A DNA stretch of 64,000 nt from Winogradskyella sp. (GTDB taxonomy: Bacteria; Bacteroidota; Bacteroidia; Flavobacteriales; Flavobacteriaceae), in the NCBI RefSeq assembly GCF_016744625.1, contig NZ_JADGDZ010000011.1:1-64000 (forward strand). The letters run 5' to 3'. Below, piece by piece: positions 45,276 to 54,457 of the stretch. The stretch's first letter is position 1, and each line of letters starts with the position of its first letter. Below the pieces are notes generated by a model. That model made no database searches. It saw nothing but the letters and a program-made list of their open reading frames with translations, and was not told the origin of the DNA. The position numbers were made by a program, and so were the translations under genes.

Positions 45276-46184
45276 TTAGAAAGCGTAGCTTAAACCAATA
45301 GTATAATACGACTGCACTTTATTATCAGCATCTTTTAAGTCTACACCCTGAAAATTAGCAGCTTCTTGTTGGTTGCTTCTTAAAGCAAAATCGAAACCAA
45401 CACCAATCATTTTCCATAATTTATAGCTAAAAGAGTTTGTCCATGTCCAGTTAGATAAGTCACTAGACTTATAGCTTTGAAATGTAGAGAAGTTAGTCTT
45501 AAAATTAATCGCACCTATAGACCTAGTATAATCAGCAACAATTTTTGCACCAGTAGAAGATTCGAAAGCAGCATCATTTTTAGCAAATACAAAGTTGTAG
45601 TTTAATGGATGAATAACAACAATCATATTTTCGATTGGAGTCCAAGTAGCACCAACACCAACATCTAAAAACCCTGGATTATTAAAGTTATCCAATAAAG
45701 TAGTTCTGTATTCCATTAAACCAGAAACTGCCCACTTCTCACTTAGTTTACGTCCATAAAGAGAAGAAATGTTAAAAACATCTGTTACTGGGTTAAATTC
45801 ATCGCTATCTAAATCGGTGTCTTTATTATCTAATTTCACCCAGTTCAAATTAGCTGTAAGTGCGTTTCTCCAGAAATATTTGTCCTCAAGTTTGTTTGCA
45901 AATGCATTAACAGTTAAACCAATGTTTCCTGAAACATTATTTGGTGCACCTTGAGCAAACCAATTGTTAAAGTTAGATAAACTTCCTCCAATAGTACCAA
46001 AAGCTCCAGTTCTCCAACCAGGTAAAGCATCTATCTGTGCTTGTAAAGCATTAGCCTCTCCTTGAAACTTATCTGCTTCAGCTTGTTTTTCAGCCTTTTG
46101 GGTTTCTAATTCTTCTTTAGTTTGAGAAAAACCAAACGTAATGGCAAATATTAAGAATGCCGATAAAAGTAATTTTTTGTTCAT
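45276..46184 (-). CDS. DUF3078 outer-membrane-type protein
   Basis: 302 residues: signal peptide (to FSQ, residue 21), a coiled-coil-like Gln/Ala/Glu-rich stretch (TKEELETQKAEKQAEADKFQGEANALQAQID, about 22-52, in short pieces), then a DUF3078 beta-barrel-like body (GGSLSNFNNWFAQGAPNN, ANLNWVKLDNKD, closing SYYTIGLSYAF with terminal Phe as in outer membrane barrels). Function unknown. A -7 box TATATTTG (46226-46233, minus strand) lies 41 bases upstream. Confidence 0.82.
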   Translation of the reverse strand: MNKKLLLSAFLIFAITFGFSQTKEELETQKAEKQAEADKFQGEANALQAQIDALPGWRTGAFGTIGGSLSNFNNWFAQGAPNNVSGNIGLTVNAFANKLEDKYFWRNALTANLNWVKLDNKDTDLDSDEFNPVTDVFNISSLYGRKLSEKWAVSGLMEYRTTLLDNFNNPGFLDVGVGATWTPIENMIVVIHPLNYNFVFAKNDAAFESSTGAKIVADYTRSIGAINFKTNFSTFQSYKSSDLSNWTWTNSFSYKLWKMIGVGFDFALRSNQQEAANFQGVDLKDADNKVQSYYTIGLSYAF

Positions 46185-46323
46185 AATGAATTAAAATTTA
46201 ATAAATAATAGTTGTTATTAAGTTGCAAATATAAGTGTTTATTGATTTCTGTTAAAAAAATAAAACGAAGAAATCGTTGCCTTTAAGACCTTAAAATTCA
46301 AGAAAAGTCACATTTTTAAAACA

Positions 46324-46830
46324 CTATTTTCTTTTAAAAAGTGGAACGGAAGAACAGGCTTCACCAAACATAATAGATTTTGCAATTGGTTTTAATCGTT
46401 GTGAAAGCAACACCAAAGCATTTGCAGGAACAGGTTTGTGAGAGCAACCTTTAATAATTACTGGTAAATCCGTATAAGTTGAAAGATCTAATTCTGAAAT
46501 AATTGATGTGTAAATAATAGATTCAAGATGTTTAAGAGAACCAATAACGGTTAGTTTAGAATACTCTTGAAGCTGAATAGAAATTAACATATATGCCCAA
46601 TCTGGCACAATGGCATCAGTAGAACAGTGCAGCGCGACATAACAATCTTGGTATTGCGACCAATCTTGTTTGGCAACATAAACTCTAAAGTCTTTTTCTC
46701 TTAGCACTAAACCTTCAAGCAACCAATCTTTAATATTAAACTGAACACGCTTACCTTCAGGATAATAATCTTCTAGATCAATAACTCTTAGTTTGCTGTT
46801 GGCAACTCTATTTATAATTTCGTCTGCCAT
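46324..46830 (-). CDS. DUF2480-family protein
   Basis: 168 residues, cytoplasmic. The opening DEIINRVANSKLRVIDLEDYYPEGKRVQFNIKDWL and the central KDFRVYVAKQDWSQYQDCYVALHCSTDAIVPDWAYMLI identify a family encoded at the end of suf gene sets in Bacteroidota. Function unknown; the position one base after sufT suggests a role in iron-sulfur assembly. Last gene of the minus-strand suf run. Confidence 0.82.
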   Translation of the reverse strand: MADEIINRVANSKLRVIDLEDYYPEGKRVQFNIKDWLLEGLVLREKDFRVYVAKQDWSQYQDCYVALHCSTDAIVPDWAYMLISIQLQEYSKLTVIGSLKHLESIIYTSIISELDLSTYTDLPVIIKGCSHKPVPANALVLLSQRLKPIAKSIMFGEACSSVPLFKRK

Positions 46831-46831
46831 G

Positions 46832-47161
46832 TTAAAGCATACCCAATTCTAGTTTCGCTTCTTCGCTCATTAAGTCTTGTGTCCAAGGCGGATCGAAAGT
46901 AATTTCCACTTCTGCATCTTTAACCTCATTAATAGATTTCACTTTTTCTTCGACTTCTAGAGGTAAAGTCTCTGCAACAGGACAATTAGGTGTTGTTAAG
47001 GTCATTAAAATTTTTACATCTAAATCTTCATTAACAAATACATCATAAATTAGACCTAGCTCGTAAATATCTACTGGAATTTCTGGATCGAAAATAGTTT
47101 TTAAAACCCTTACTATTTTATCTCCTAATACGTTTGTGTCAATCGTTGTATCACTCATCAT
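46832..47161 (-). CDS. sufT: SufT-like MIP18/DUF59 iron-sulfur assembly protein
   Basis: 109 residues (108 if the second of two adjacent Met codons starts). DUF59 motifs: TIFDPEIPVDIYELGLIYDV and LTTPNCPVAETLP with the conserved Cys, then EITFDPPWTQDLMSEEAKLELG. It assists maturation of Fe-S proteins. It ends one base before the DUF2480 gene. Confidence 0.9.
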   Translation of the reverse strand: MMSDTTIDTNVLGDKIVRVLKTIFDPEIPVDIYELGLIYDVFVNEDLDVKILMTLTTPNCPVAETLPLEVEEKVKSINEVKDAEVEITFDPPWTQDLMSEEAKLELGML

Positions 47162-47182
47162 AAATCTTATTTATTGTTATAT

Positions 47183-47214
47183 TCACATTGCACTTCGACT
47201 ACGCTCAGTGTGAT
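47183..47214. repeat. REP-like imperfect palindrome between sufE and sufT
   Basis: TCACATTGCACTTCGACTAC followed by GCTCAGTGTGA: an imperfect inverted repeat much richer in GC than its surroundings. The core CTTCGACTACGCTCAG resembles the short interspersed palindromes found repeatedly between genes in many bacteria. Only one copy is in this window. Confidence 0.5.
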
Positions 47215-47222
47215 AGTTGTTT

Positions 47223-47651
47223 TTAATTCAATTGTGTTTGGTATGCAATAGCATATAATTTTATTTGTTTTATCATACTTACCAAACCGTTGGCTCTGGT
47301 AGGAGATAAGTGTTCTTTTAAACCAATTTTATCAATAAAATCAGTATTGGCTTCAATGATATCTTTAGGGTGTTGATTAGAAAATGTTCTTATTAGTATA
47401 GCAATAATTCCTTTGGTAATAATAGCATCACTATCTGCTGTAAAGTTCACTTTATCATCTTGCATATTTGCATGTACCCAAACTTTACTTTGACAACCTT
47501 TAATAACATTATCTTCAGTTTTGTATTGGTCTTCAATTAAAGGCAAATCTTTTCCTAAATCTATCATGTATTGGTAGCGTTCTTCCCAATCTTCGAACAT
47601 AGAAAACTCATCAATAATTTCATTTTGTACTTCTTCTATTGTCATAGTCAA
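47223..47651 (-). CDS. sufE: SufE sulfur-acceptor protein
   Basis: 142 residues (140 from the second Met). The persulfide-accepting Cys53 is in VIKGCQSKVWVHA, and RANGLVSMIKQIKLYA closes the fold. It takes sulfur from SufS and passes it to SufBCD. Confidence 0.93.
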   Translation of the reverse strand: MTMTIEEVQNEIIDEFSMFEDWEERYQYMIDLGKDLPLIEDQYKTEDNVIKGCQSKVWVHANMQDDKVNFTADSDAIITKGIIAILIRTFSNQHPKDIIEANTDFIDKIGLKEHLSPTRANGLVSMIKQIKLYAIAYQTQLN

Positions 47652-47678
47652 AATCTTTGCAACAAAATTACAAAATCA

Positions 47679-48206
47679 CTATTGCTTAATAGCATTTTCT
47701 TTAATGGATAACACTTTATTAACTAGATCTTCTATGTCTTTAGGAGGATGACCTTCATCGAAAGAAGGTGTTGTAAAATAAAGATCTCCTCTTATTATCG
47801 ACAATGTGGTATGAGCTGCTCCATCATATAAGCGTTTATCCGTTGGTGCTTTCAATTTTTGAAATGCTTCTATGTCTATTGCTTTAAGAAGCTTACTAAT
47901 TTCGTTCCAGTCTTCTTTTCCACATTTATAAGTGTCCATTTCTTTAAGATTTCTATCAGAAGACACCAAAACTTCAGATTCTGAAACTTGAATATATTCA
48001 AAGGATCCTCTAGATAAAGCTTTGTATATAACTGTTGGTTTATTATAATTGTCTTTAACAACATCACTTTTTGTAAAAGGCATTTCTTTGGCAGGTTTTG
48101 ATGCGACAACAGGTTCTTGTTCTTTAGAATTTGAAACAGTTTCTTTTGTTGAATTACATGATCCAGTAATCATTACAAGGGCAAAAAGGCTAAATAAAAT
48201 TTTCAT
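47679..48206 (-). CDS. Lipoprotein of unknown function in the suf cluster
   Basis: 175 residues with a lipoprotein signal (lipid Cys17 in MITGSCNSTKET). The mature part has IQVSESEVLVSSDRNLKEMDTYKCGKEDWNEISKLL and PTDKRLYDGAAHTTLSII, with no domain I recognise. It lies between sufS and sufE on the same strand, so it is probably co-transcribed, but a periplasm-side lipoprotein has no obvious job in cytoplasmic Fe-S assembly. Confidence 0.7.
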   Translation of the reverse strand: MKILFSLFALVMITGSCNSTKETVSNSKEQEPVVASKPAKEMPFTKSDVVKDNYNKPTVIYKALSRGSFEYIQVSESEVLVSSDRNLKEMDTYKCGKEDWNEISKLLKAIDIEAFQKLKAPTDKRLYDGAAHTTLSIIRGDLYFTTPSFDEGHPPKDIEDLVNKVLSIKENAIKQ

Positions 48207-48341
48207 GTTTTTATCTGTATTGTCTTTTAATGGTCACATGCTGTTCACTATTAATCATTTCCTTGGGAGATTAAATTTTGAACATGCTCGTTTCATATTT
48301 AAAGTGTTTAAAACTGTAAGTTACACTTTTGATGCCAAACT

Positions 48342-49556
48342 TTAAGACAGCATCATTACTGCTTTTTTTAGGGCAGTAATAAAAGTATCTATTTCTTCTT
48401 TGGTATTGTAGAACATAAAAGATGCTCTTATGGTACCAGGAATTTTAAAATAATCCATAATAGGCTGTGCACAATGATGACCTGTACGAACCGCAATTCC
48501 CATTTTATCTAAAATAGTTCCTATATCATAAGGGTGAATGTTTCCTACATTAAAAGAAATAACAGACGTTTTCTCTTTTGCAGTACCATAAATTTTTAGG
48601 CCTTCAATTTGTTGAAGTTGCTCAGTTGCATATTTTAAAAGTTCGTTTTCGTAAGCAGAAATATTAGCAAACCCAATACGATTCATGTAGTCTAAAGCTG
48701 CACCAAAAGCAATACCGCCACAAATGTTTGGAGTACCAGCTTCAAATTTATGCGGTAAATCTGCATAGGTTGTTTTTTCGAATGATACTTCAGCAATCAT
48801 TTCTCCTCCACCTTGATAAGGCGGTAATTTTTTTAACCACTCTTCTTTTCCGTAAAGCATGCCAACTCCAGTTGGTCCACAAATTTTATGTGCTGAACAG
48901 ACATAAAAATCTACATCTAATGCTTGAACATCTGGTTTTATATGCGGACAAGATTGAGCACCATCGACCAAAACAACTGCTCCAAATTTATGAGCTTCAG
49001 TAATGATGTATTTTATTGGATTTATTGTTCCAAGTGCATTAGAAATATGGTTAACGAAAACCAGTTTTGTGTTGTCGTTTAAAATTGAATCAAATTCTGA
49101 AAGCACCAACTCTCCGTTTTGATTCATAGGAATCACTTTCAATATTGCTCCTGTACGTTCACATAACATTTGCCATGGTACAATATTACTGTGATGCTCT
49201 AAAGCCGAAACGATGATTTCATCTCCTTTTTGTAATAGTGAAGAAAAGCCATTAGCAATTAAATTAATGCCATGTGTTGTCCCAGAAGTATAAATAATTT
49301 CATGAGAATGCTTAGCATTAAAATGGTTCTGAATTTTTAGGCGGGCTTGCTCATAAGCATCAGTTGCTTCTTGGCTCAGACTATGAACTCCTCTATGGAT
49401 ATTAGCGTTGTAATTACTATAATAATCTACTATTACATCAATGACTTGCTGAGGTGTTTGCGATGTTGCCGCATTATCAAAATATATTAAAGGTTTCCCA
49501 TTAACTTGACGATGAAGTATTGGAAAATCTTTTCTTATGTTATTTACGTCTAGCAT
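48342..49556 (-). CDS. sufS: Cysteine desulfurase SufS
   Basis: 404 residues, group II desulfurase. PLP Lys224 in CSAHKICGPTG, active-site Cys362 in RTGHHCAQP, and the N-terminal YFDNAATSQTP are all present. It removes sulfur from cysteine for Fe-S assembly, handing it to SufE. It has its own -7 box TATTTTTG (49575-49582, minus strand), which fits its separation from sufD by the padR module. Confidence 0.95.
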   Translation of the reverse strand: MLDVNNIRKDFPILHRQVNGKPLIYFDNAATSQTPQQVIDVIVDYYSNYNANIHRGVHSLSQEATDAYEQARLKIQNHFNAKHSHEIIYTSGTTHGINLIANGFSSLLQKGDEIIVSALEHHSNIVPWQMLCERTGAILKVIPMNQNGELVLSEFDSILNDNTKLVFVNHISNALGTINPIKYIITEAHKFGAVVLVDGAQSCPHIKPDVQALDVDFYVCSAHKICGPTGVGMLYGKEEWLKKLPPYQGGGEMIAEVSFEKTTYADLPHKFEAGTPNICGGIAFGAALDYMNRIGFANISAYENELLKYATEQLQQIEGLKIYGTAKEKTSVISFNVGNIHPYDIGTILDKMGIAVRTGHHCAQPIMDYFKIPGTIRASFMFYNTKEEIDTFITALKKAVMMLS

Positions 49557-49678
49557 ATGTTAATATCTGAATGCAAAAATACGAAGCATTAGCGGTAAAC
49601 TAAAACATATAACAAGGCTTTAAGAATAAGAAATTAAAATAATTTTCACATTTTATATAAATACATTTAAATAAAATG

Positions 49679-49686
49679 TATATTTG
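49679..49686 (+). promoter_or_regulatory. -7 box of the padR operon, giving a near-leaderless mRNA
   Basis: TATATTTG ends 4 bases before the ATG at 49691. The first transcribed base should fall at or next to that ATG. It also rules out the in-frame ATG at 49676, which is upstream of the box. Confidence 0.55.
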
Positions 49687-49690
49687 TATT

Positions 49691-50023
49691 ATGTATAGTA
49701 AAGAATTAACTAAAGGAACGTTGCAACCTATCATTTTAACACTTATAAATGATAAGGGTAGAATGTATGGTTACGAGATTACACAAGAAGTAAGAAAGAT
49801 GACTTCAGGAAAAATTGATATTTCGGAAGGTGCATTATATCCCATTTTGCATAAGCTTGAAGCAAAAAAGGTTTTAGAAACTGAAAAAGTTTTTATTGGT
49901 AAACGCGTTAGAAAGTATTATAAAGTGACTGAAGAAGGGAAGAAAATGGTTGAAACTGTTACAGAAGAAATTAATGATTTTATTGAAACATTAAGTTTAA
50001 TTTTTAACCCTAAACCAATATAA
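49691..50023 (+). CDS. PadR-family transcriptional regulator
   Basis: 110 residues, a winged-helix PadR protein: MYSKELTKGTLQPIILTLIN, MYGYEITQEVRK, ISEGALYPILHKLEAKKVL and VRKYYKVTEEGKKMVE. Start 49691, not 49676, is supported by the promoter box and by the family N-terminus. The next gene begins 2 bases after the stop. PadR repressors commonly control the membrane-protein genes they sit with; here they probably control this four-gene unit. Confidence 0.9.
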   Translation: MYSKELTKGTLQPIILTLINDKGRMYGYEITQEVRKMTSGKIDISEGALYPILHKLEAKKVLETEKVFIGKRVRKYYKVTEEGKKMVETVTEEINDFIETLSLIFNPKPI

Positions 50024-50025
50024 AT

Positions 50026-50454
50026 ATGGAATTACTAGAAAAACATATTACTTTTATTGAAAACAGTTTAACATTATACGGTGTTGAAAACAAAGATTTA
50101 AGAGAAGATTTGGTGGACCATATCTGTACTTATATTGAAAATGAAGAATTGAATGATTTTAATTTATTATACCAGCAAGCATTGCAGAAATTTGGTGGCT
50201 ATGCAAGTTTTCAAAATCTTCAGCTCGAAACCAATTTTCAAAAACATGCAAGACAAATAATTACAATCAATAAGTTGAAATTCTCGGCTGGCTTTGTTGT
50301 GATTCTGTTGTTGGTCATGAGTTTGGTGTTTCAAATGATGCAATGGCCTTATGCCAATGCTTGGTTGCTTGGAGCTCTATTAGTTTCGGTTTTGGTCATT
50401 CTTCCGATTCATTTTTATGCTCGATATAAAAAATCTATCCACAAATATTCTTAA
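50026..50454 (+). CDS. PadR-associated membrane protein (HAAS/DUF1700-like)
   Basis: 142 residues. The N-terminal helical part (LREDLVDHICTYIENEE) resembles the HAAS signalling domain that accompanies PadR regulators; two transmembrane helices follow (about 87-106 and 112-131). Probably senses or transmits an envelope signal to PadR; this is inferred from neighbours. Confidence 0.72.
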   Translation: MELLEKHITFIENSLTLYGVENKDLREDLVDHICTYIENEELNDFNLLYQQALQKFGGYASFQNLQLETNFQKHARQIITINKLKFSAGFVVILLLVMSLVFQMMQWPYANAWLLGALLVSVLVILPIHFYARYKKSIHKYS

Positions 50455-50465
50455 TTAAACTTATC

Positions 50466-50639
50466 ATGAAAAAATCATTTTACATCCTCGGATTTATTAC
50501 TTTTTTTATTCTCGGAATTGGTGCCATGTTCGAGTTTCTAACTTGGCCATACAGAGGAGTTATAGTTTTTATTGGTTTTCTGTCTCTTAACTTTGGACTT
50601 ATTCCAACGTATTTCTATCAAAAATATAAGCAATGCTGA
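50466..50639 (+). CDS. Small two-span membrane protein, 57 residues
   Basis: A 57-residue frame between the HAAS-like gene and the serine hydrolase: MKKSFYILGFITFFILGIG (TM1), a short loop EFLTWPYRG, and IVFIGFLSLNFGLIPTYF (TM2). It overlaps the start of the hydrolase gene by 7 bases (ATGCTGA). The MMQWPY and FLTWPY loops of this protein and its neighbour are alike, suggesting related membrane modules. Function unknown. Confidence 0.7.
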   Translation: MKKSFYILGFITFFILGIGAMFEFLTWPYRGVIVFIGFLSLNFGLIPTYFYQKYKQC

Positions 50640-52288
50640 TCTTAAAGCGTTACAATTTATTGGTATGGATGTTTGTTTTCTTCAGTGTAAATTCACAAAT
50701 AGATCTTTCCCAAAAGATTGATAAATTTTTAGAGGTTTATAATTCTAATGATGCTCCAGGATTGAGTATTAAAGTGATTAATCAAGGCAAACCCATTTAT
50801 TCTAAAGGTTTTGGTCTGTCAAATTTAAACTACCACATCAAAAATTCAGATTCTACGGTTTTTAGTTTGGCATCCATTGCGAAACAATTTACAGCATCTG
50901 CTATTTGGTCGTTAATTAATGACCAAAAAATCAATTTAGAAGATGATATTAGAATCTATTTACCTGAATTTCCAGAGTATGACCAAATTATTCAGATTAA
51001 ACATTTATTAAATCACACAAGTGGAATTCGAAATTATCATACTCTAATGCATTTAGCTGGTTTTGACTATGACGCTTCTTATTACAACAATAACACAGTG
51101 TTGGATTTGGCTTGTAAACAAAAAGGCTTAAATAATTTACCTGGAGAAATAGTAAGCTATTCTAATACTAATTATAATCTACTGGCAATTATTATTGAAC
51201 GTATTTCAGGACAAAACTTAAACGACTATTTGAAGCTCAAAATATTAATTCCTTTAAAAATGAATTCCACTTTTGTTAGAGTTGAACATGGAAAGCCAAC
51301 TATAAATAAAGCTATTGGTTACCAAAAGCAACAGGATGGTTATAAGTTTTCCACAAGTAATCAATTGAGTTATGGTGCAGGAAGCATGGGTTCTTCTATT
51401 AATGATATGACAATTTGGATGCAAATGTTGAATGAGCAGATTTTAGATTTTAAACCGTTGGCTCAATTCTTAAAAACGACTGAGGTATTAACCTCTGGCG
51501 AAAAAGCAAAGTATGCTCGTGGACTAATGATAGACGATTATAAAGGTTATGAAACTTTAAATCATAGTGGATTTGGTTTTGGTGGACGTTCACAATTAAT
51601 TACAATTGCAGAAAAGCAATTAGGAATAATAGTTTTAACAAATTCACAAGCAATTAATGCGCCAAGAATTGCCTATCAAATTCTAGATATTCTTTTAGTT
51701 GGTGAAGAAAATATTCAGGATAAAAACGAAGATAAAGTTTTATTTAAAAAACAAGATTTTCACGAATTTATTGGTGAATACAAAGAAACCAATAGTGATA
51801 TGACCATGAAAATATTTGTAGAAAATGACTCTTTAAAATCTATAGGTTCTATGGGAAGAACATCTGCTGCTCTAGTGCAATATGAAAACAATAAGTTTCA
51901 TAGAATACAAAGTCAGAATGTTAAATACGATTTTACTCCTTCAACAACTCACGATATGGTTATTTCATTTGGTGGAACACCATTTTATTTTAAACATGCT
52001 AAATTTATAAATGCAGATTCAGTTGATGTTACGGGTTTTGCAGGGAATTTTTATTCTGAAGAATTAGATGTTACTTATCGTTTTTTTGAAGAAGACAATA
52101 CGCTTAAATTATCTTATAAAGGAAAAGATGGAGTCAATTTAAAGCCTGTACAGTTAAACCAATTTGGAAATAATGACAGAACACTTTATCATTTTACTAA
52201 AGATAAAAAAAATACTATTACAGGAATGCTTTTGTCTTGTGACGGTACAGTTAAAGATATTATTTTTAAAAAAGAAAAGGATCGCTAA
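50633..52288 (+). CDS. Secreted serine hydrolase (class C beta-lactamase/DD-peptidase family)
   Basis: 551 residues with an N-terminal hydrophobic signal (to about residue 21). Active-site motifs: SxxK at S81-I-A-K84, YSN at 176-178, and HSGFGFGG near 313 in place of KTG. The C-terminal 190 residues form a lipocalin-like extra domain. Probably periplasmic peptidase or esterase activity; true beta-lactamase activity cannot be claimed. Last gene of the padR unit; the upstream small gene overlaps by 7 bases. Confidence 0.87.
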   Translation: MLILKRYNLLVWMFVFFSVNSQIDLSQKIDKFLEVYNSNDAPGLSIKVINQGKPIYSKGFGLSNLNYHIKNSDSTVFSLASIAKQFTASAIWSLINDQKINLEDDIRIYLPEFPEYDQIIQIKHLLNHTSGIRNYHTLMHLAGFDYDASYYNNNTVLDLACKQKGLNNLPGEIVSYSNTNYNLLAIIIERISGQNLNDYLKLKILIPLKMNSTFVRVEHGKPTINKAIGYQKQQDGYKFSTSNQLSYGAGSMGSSINDMTIWMQMLNEQILDFKPLAQFLKTTEVLTSGEKAKYARGLMIDDYKGYETLNHSGFGFGGRSQLITIAEKQLGIIVLTNSQAINAPRIAYQILDILLVGEENIQDKNEDKVLFKKQDFHEFIGEYKETNSDMTMKIFVENDSLKSIGSMGRTSAALVQYENNKFHRIQSQNVKYDFTPSTTHDMVISFGGTPFYFKHAKFINADSVDVTGFAGNFYSEELDVTYRFFEEDNTLKLSYKGKDGVNLKPVQLNQFGNNDRTLYHFTKDKKNTITGMLLSCDGTVKDIIFKKEKDR

Positions 52289-52324
52289 ATAGCAATCCTT
52301 TCTAATTTATATTATTGGTAATAA

Positions 52325-53638
52325 CTATAGGTCAAACCCAATATTCACACCCAATTTGTTGGCAATAATCTTAGTGATTCTGTTTTTAATTTCAGGAATT
52401 TTAACTGAATCTAAAACGTTATTACTAAAAGCAAACATTAATAAGGCTCTAGCTTCCTTTTCAGGAATTCCACGAGAACGCAAATAAAACATAGCGCTTT
52501 CATCTAATTGTCCAATAGTACAACCATGAGAGCATTTTACATCATCTGCAAAAATCTCAAGCTGAGGTTTAGTATTGATACTTGCTTTGTCGCTAATTAG
52601 AATGTTGTTGTTAGCTTGAAACGCATTAGTTTTTTGAGCTTCTTTTTCAACAACAACTTTACCATTAAAAACACCAGTTGAACTATCATCAAAAATGCCT
52701 TTGTAGTCTTGATGACTCTCGCAATTAGGCTCTATGTGATGCACTAATGTATTATGATCTACGTGTTGTTTGTTTCCAATGATAGTAATCCCTTTCATTG
52801 TAGAATCAATACGCTCACCATTTTGATAAAAGTTGAGGTTGTTTCTAATCAATTTTCCACCAAAAGAGAACGTATGCACTTTTGCATGACTTTCTTGTTT
52901 TTGATTTACAAAGGTATTGTCAATTAATGATGCATTTTCATTATCGTTTTGAATCTTATAATAATCTACAATAGCACGCTTGTTTGCGAAAATCTCTGTA
53001 ACACTATTGGTAAGTACTGGATTATCAGTTAAACTCTGATGACGTTCTATAATTTGTACATGAGAATTCTCATCTACAACAACAAGATTACGTGGCTGTA
53101 ACATTAAAGCAGCTTCATTTCCTGTAGAGAAATGTATAATTTGAATAGGCTTTGCAACCAGTTTATTCTTTGGAATGTGTATGTAAGCTCCTTCAGCAGA
53201 GAATGCCGTGTTTAATGACGACAACCCATTTTTTGGTGCAATTTTATTGAAATAGTTTTCAATAATTAATCTGTATTTAGGCTTATTTAAAGCAGCAGAC
53301 ATTAAACAAACATCTAGCCCATCATGAGTGGTTTGAGATAAATGCGAAGAATATTTTCCATCGATAAAAATGATTTTATAAGAATCAATTTCATGAATAA
53401 AATACTTCTTTACATCCTTAAACTCTAAAGCATTTTCGTGCTTAGGAAAAACACTGTAATCATGTTTTAAAACTGAATTTAACGATGTGTATTTCCAATC
53501 TTCTTCACGTTTTGTAGGAAACCCTTCAGTTTCAAAAGTCTTGATAGCTTCAGTTCTAATATCATGTATTGGCGAATCTACATCTAACGTATTTTCGAAA
53601 GCCATAAATGAGGACACTAATTTTTCTTTTAAACTCAT
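52325..53638 (-). CDS. sufD: Fe-S cluster assembly scaffold subunit SufD
   Basis: 437 residues. SufB/SufD-type beta-helix core with IHIPKNKLVAKPIQI, VDHNTLVHHIEPNCESHQDYKGIFDDSST and the C-terminal DDVKCSHGCTIGQLDESAMFYLRSRGIPEKEARALL. The conserved His and Cys of KCSHG are present. Partner of SufB and SufC. Lies 62 bases after sufC. Confidence 0.94.
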   Translation of the reverse strand: MSLKEKLVSSFMAFENTLDVDSPIHDIRTEAIKTFETEGFPTKREEDWKYTSLNSVLKHDYSVFPKHENALEFKDVKKYFIHEIDSYKIIFIDGKYSSHLSQTTHDGLDVCLMSAALNKPKYRLIIENYFNKIAPKNGLSSLNTAFSAEGAYIHIPKNKLVAKPIQIIHFSTGNEAALMLQPRNLVVVDENSHVQIIERHQSLTDNPVLTNSVTEIFANKRAIVDYYKIQNDNENASLIDNTFVNQKQESHAKVHTFSFGGKLIRNNLNFYQNGERIDSTMKGITIIGNKQHVDHNTLVHHIEPNCESHQDYKGIFDDSSTGVFNGKVVVEKEAQKTNAFQANNNILISDKASINTKPQLEIFADDVKCSHGCTIGQLDESAMFYLRSRGIPEKEARALLMFAFSNNVLDSVKIPEIKNRITKIIANKLGVNIGFDL

Positions 53639-53700
53639 ATGTCTGTCATTCCTGCTAAGGCAAGAATCTTTTTAATATTATAATCTACAAATGAAAGCAC

Positions 53701-54453
53701 TTATGCTCCTACTTCTTCTTTAATCCAATCGTAACCTTTAGCTTCTAACTCGTGCGCTAATTCTTTAGTTCCTGATTTTACAATTTTGCCATTATGCAAA
53801 ACATGTACATAATCTGGCACGATATAATCTAACAAGCGTTGGTAATGTGTAATAACAATTACAGCATTGTCTTTAGATTTTAATTTATTAACACCATTTG
53901 CTACAATACGAAGTGCATCAATATCTAATCCTGAATCTGTTTCATCTAAAATGGCCAATTTAGGCTCTAACATTGCCATTTGGAAAATCTCATTTCGTTT
54001 CTTTTCTCCACCAGAAAACCCTTCGTTTAATGAACGTGATAAGAATTTCCGGTCAATCTCCAGCATTTCAGACTTCTCACGAATCAATTTCAGCATATCT
54101 TTTGCTGGCATATCTTCCAAACCTTTAGCTTTGCGAGTTTCATTGATTGCAGTTTTCATAAAGTTAGTCACACTAACTCCAGGAATTTCAACAGGATACT
54201 GAAATGATAAAAATACACCTTTGTGTGCGCGTTCTTCTGCTGCTAATTCTTCAATGTCTTCACCTTCTAACAAAATGTTACCTTCAGTAACTTCGTACTC
54301 TTCTTTACCAGCAATTACAGAAGCCAATGTGCTTTTACCTGAACCATTTGGTCCCATAATGGCATGTACTTCTCCAGCTTTCACCTCTAGGTTAATCCCT
54401 TTTAAAATACCTTTATCTTCTACACTTGCGTGCAAGTTATTTATCTTTAACAT
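53701..54453 (-). CDS. sufC: Fe-S cluster assembly ATPase SufC
   Basis: 250 residues, ABC-type ATPase: Walker A GPNGSGKST (34-42), signature FSGGEKKRNEIFQM, Walker B LAILDETDSGLD and H-loop VITHYQRLL. Drives the SufBCD scaffold. Starts 4 bases after the upstream lipoprotein gene. Confidence 0.96.
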   Translation of the reverse strand: MLKINNLHASVEDKGILKGINLEVKAGEVHAIMGPNGSGKSTLASVIAGKEEYEVTEGNILLEGEDIEELAAEERAHKGVFLSFQYPVEIPGVSVTNFMKTAINETRKAKGLEDMPAKDMLKLIREKSEMLEIDRKFLSRSLNEGFSGGEKKRNEIFQMAMLEPKLAILDETDSGLDIDALRIVANGVNKLKSKDNAVIVITHYQRLLDYIVPDYVHVLHNGKIVKSGTKELAHELEAKGYDWIKEEVGA

Positions 54454-54457
54454 AGTC

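Noticed and set aside
48049-48345. 98-residue plus-strand frame between sufE-side lipoprotein and sufS
   Set aside because: Mostly antisense to the lipoprotein signal region; composition unlike a protein and no start signal.
50633-52288. Antibiotic-resistance class C beta-lactamase
   Set aside because: SxxK and YxN are present, but KTG is replaced by HSG and a lipocalin-like extension is added; the general serine hydrolase/peptidase family is the safer call.
52272-52300. Terminator after the serine hydrolase gene
   Set aside because: AAAGGAT / ATCCTTT can pair with an interior mismatch, but there is no proper T-run; too weak to list.
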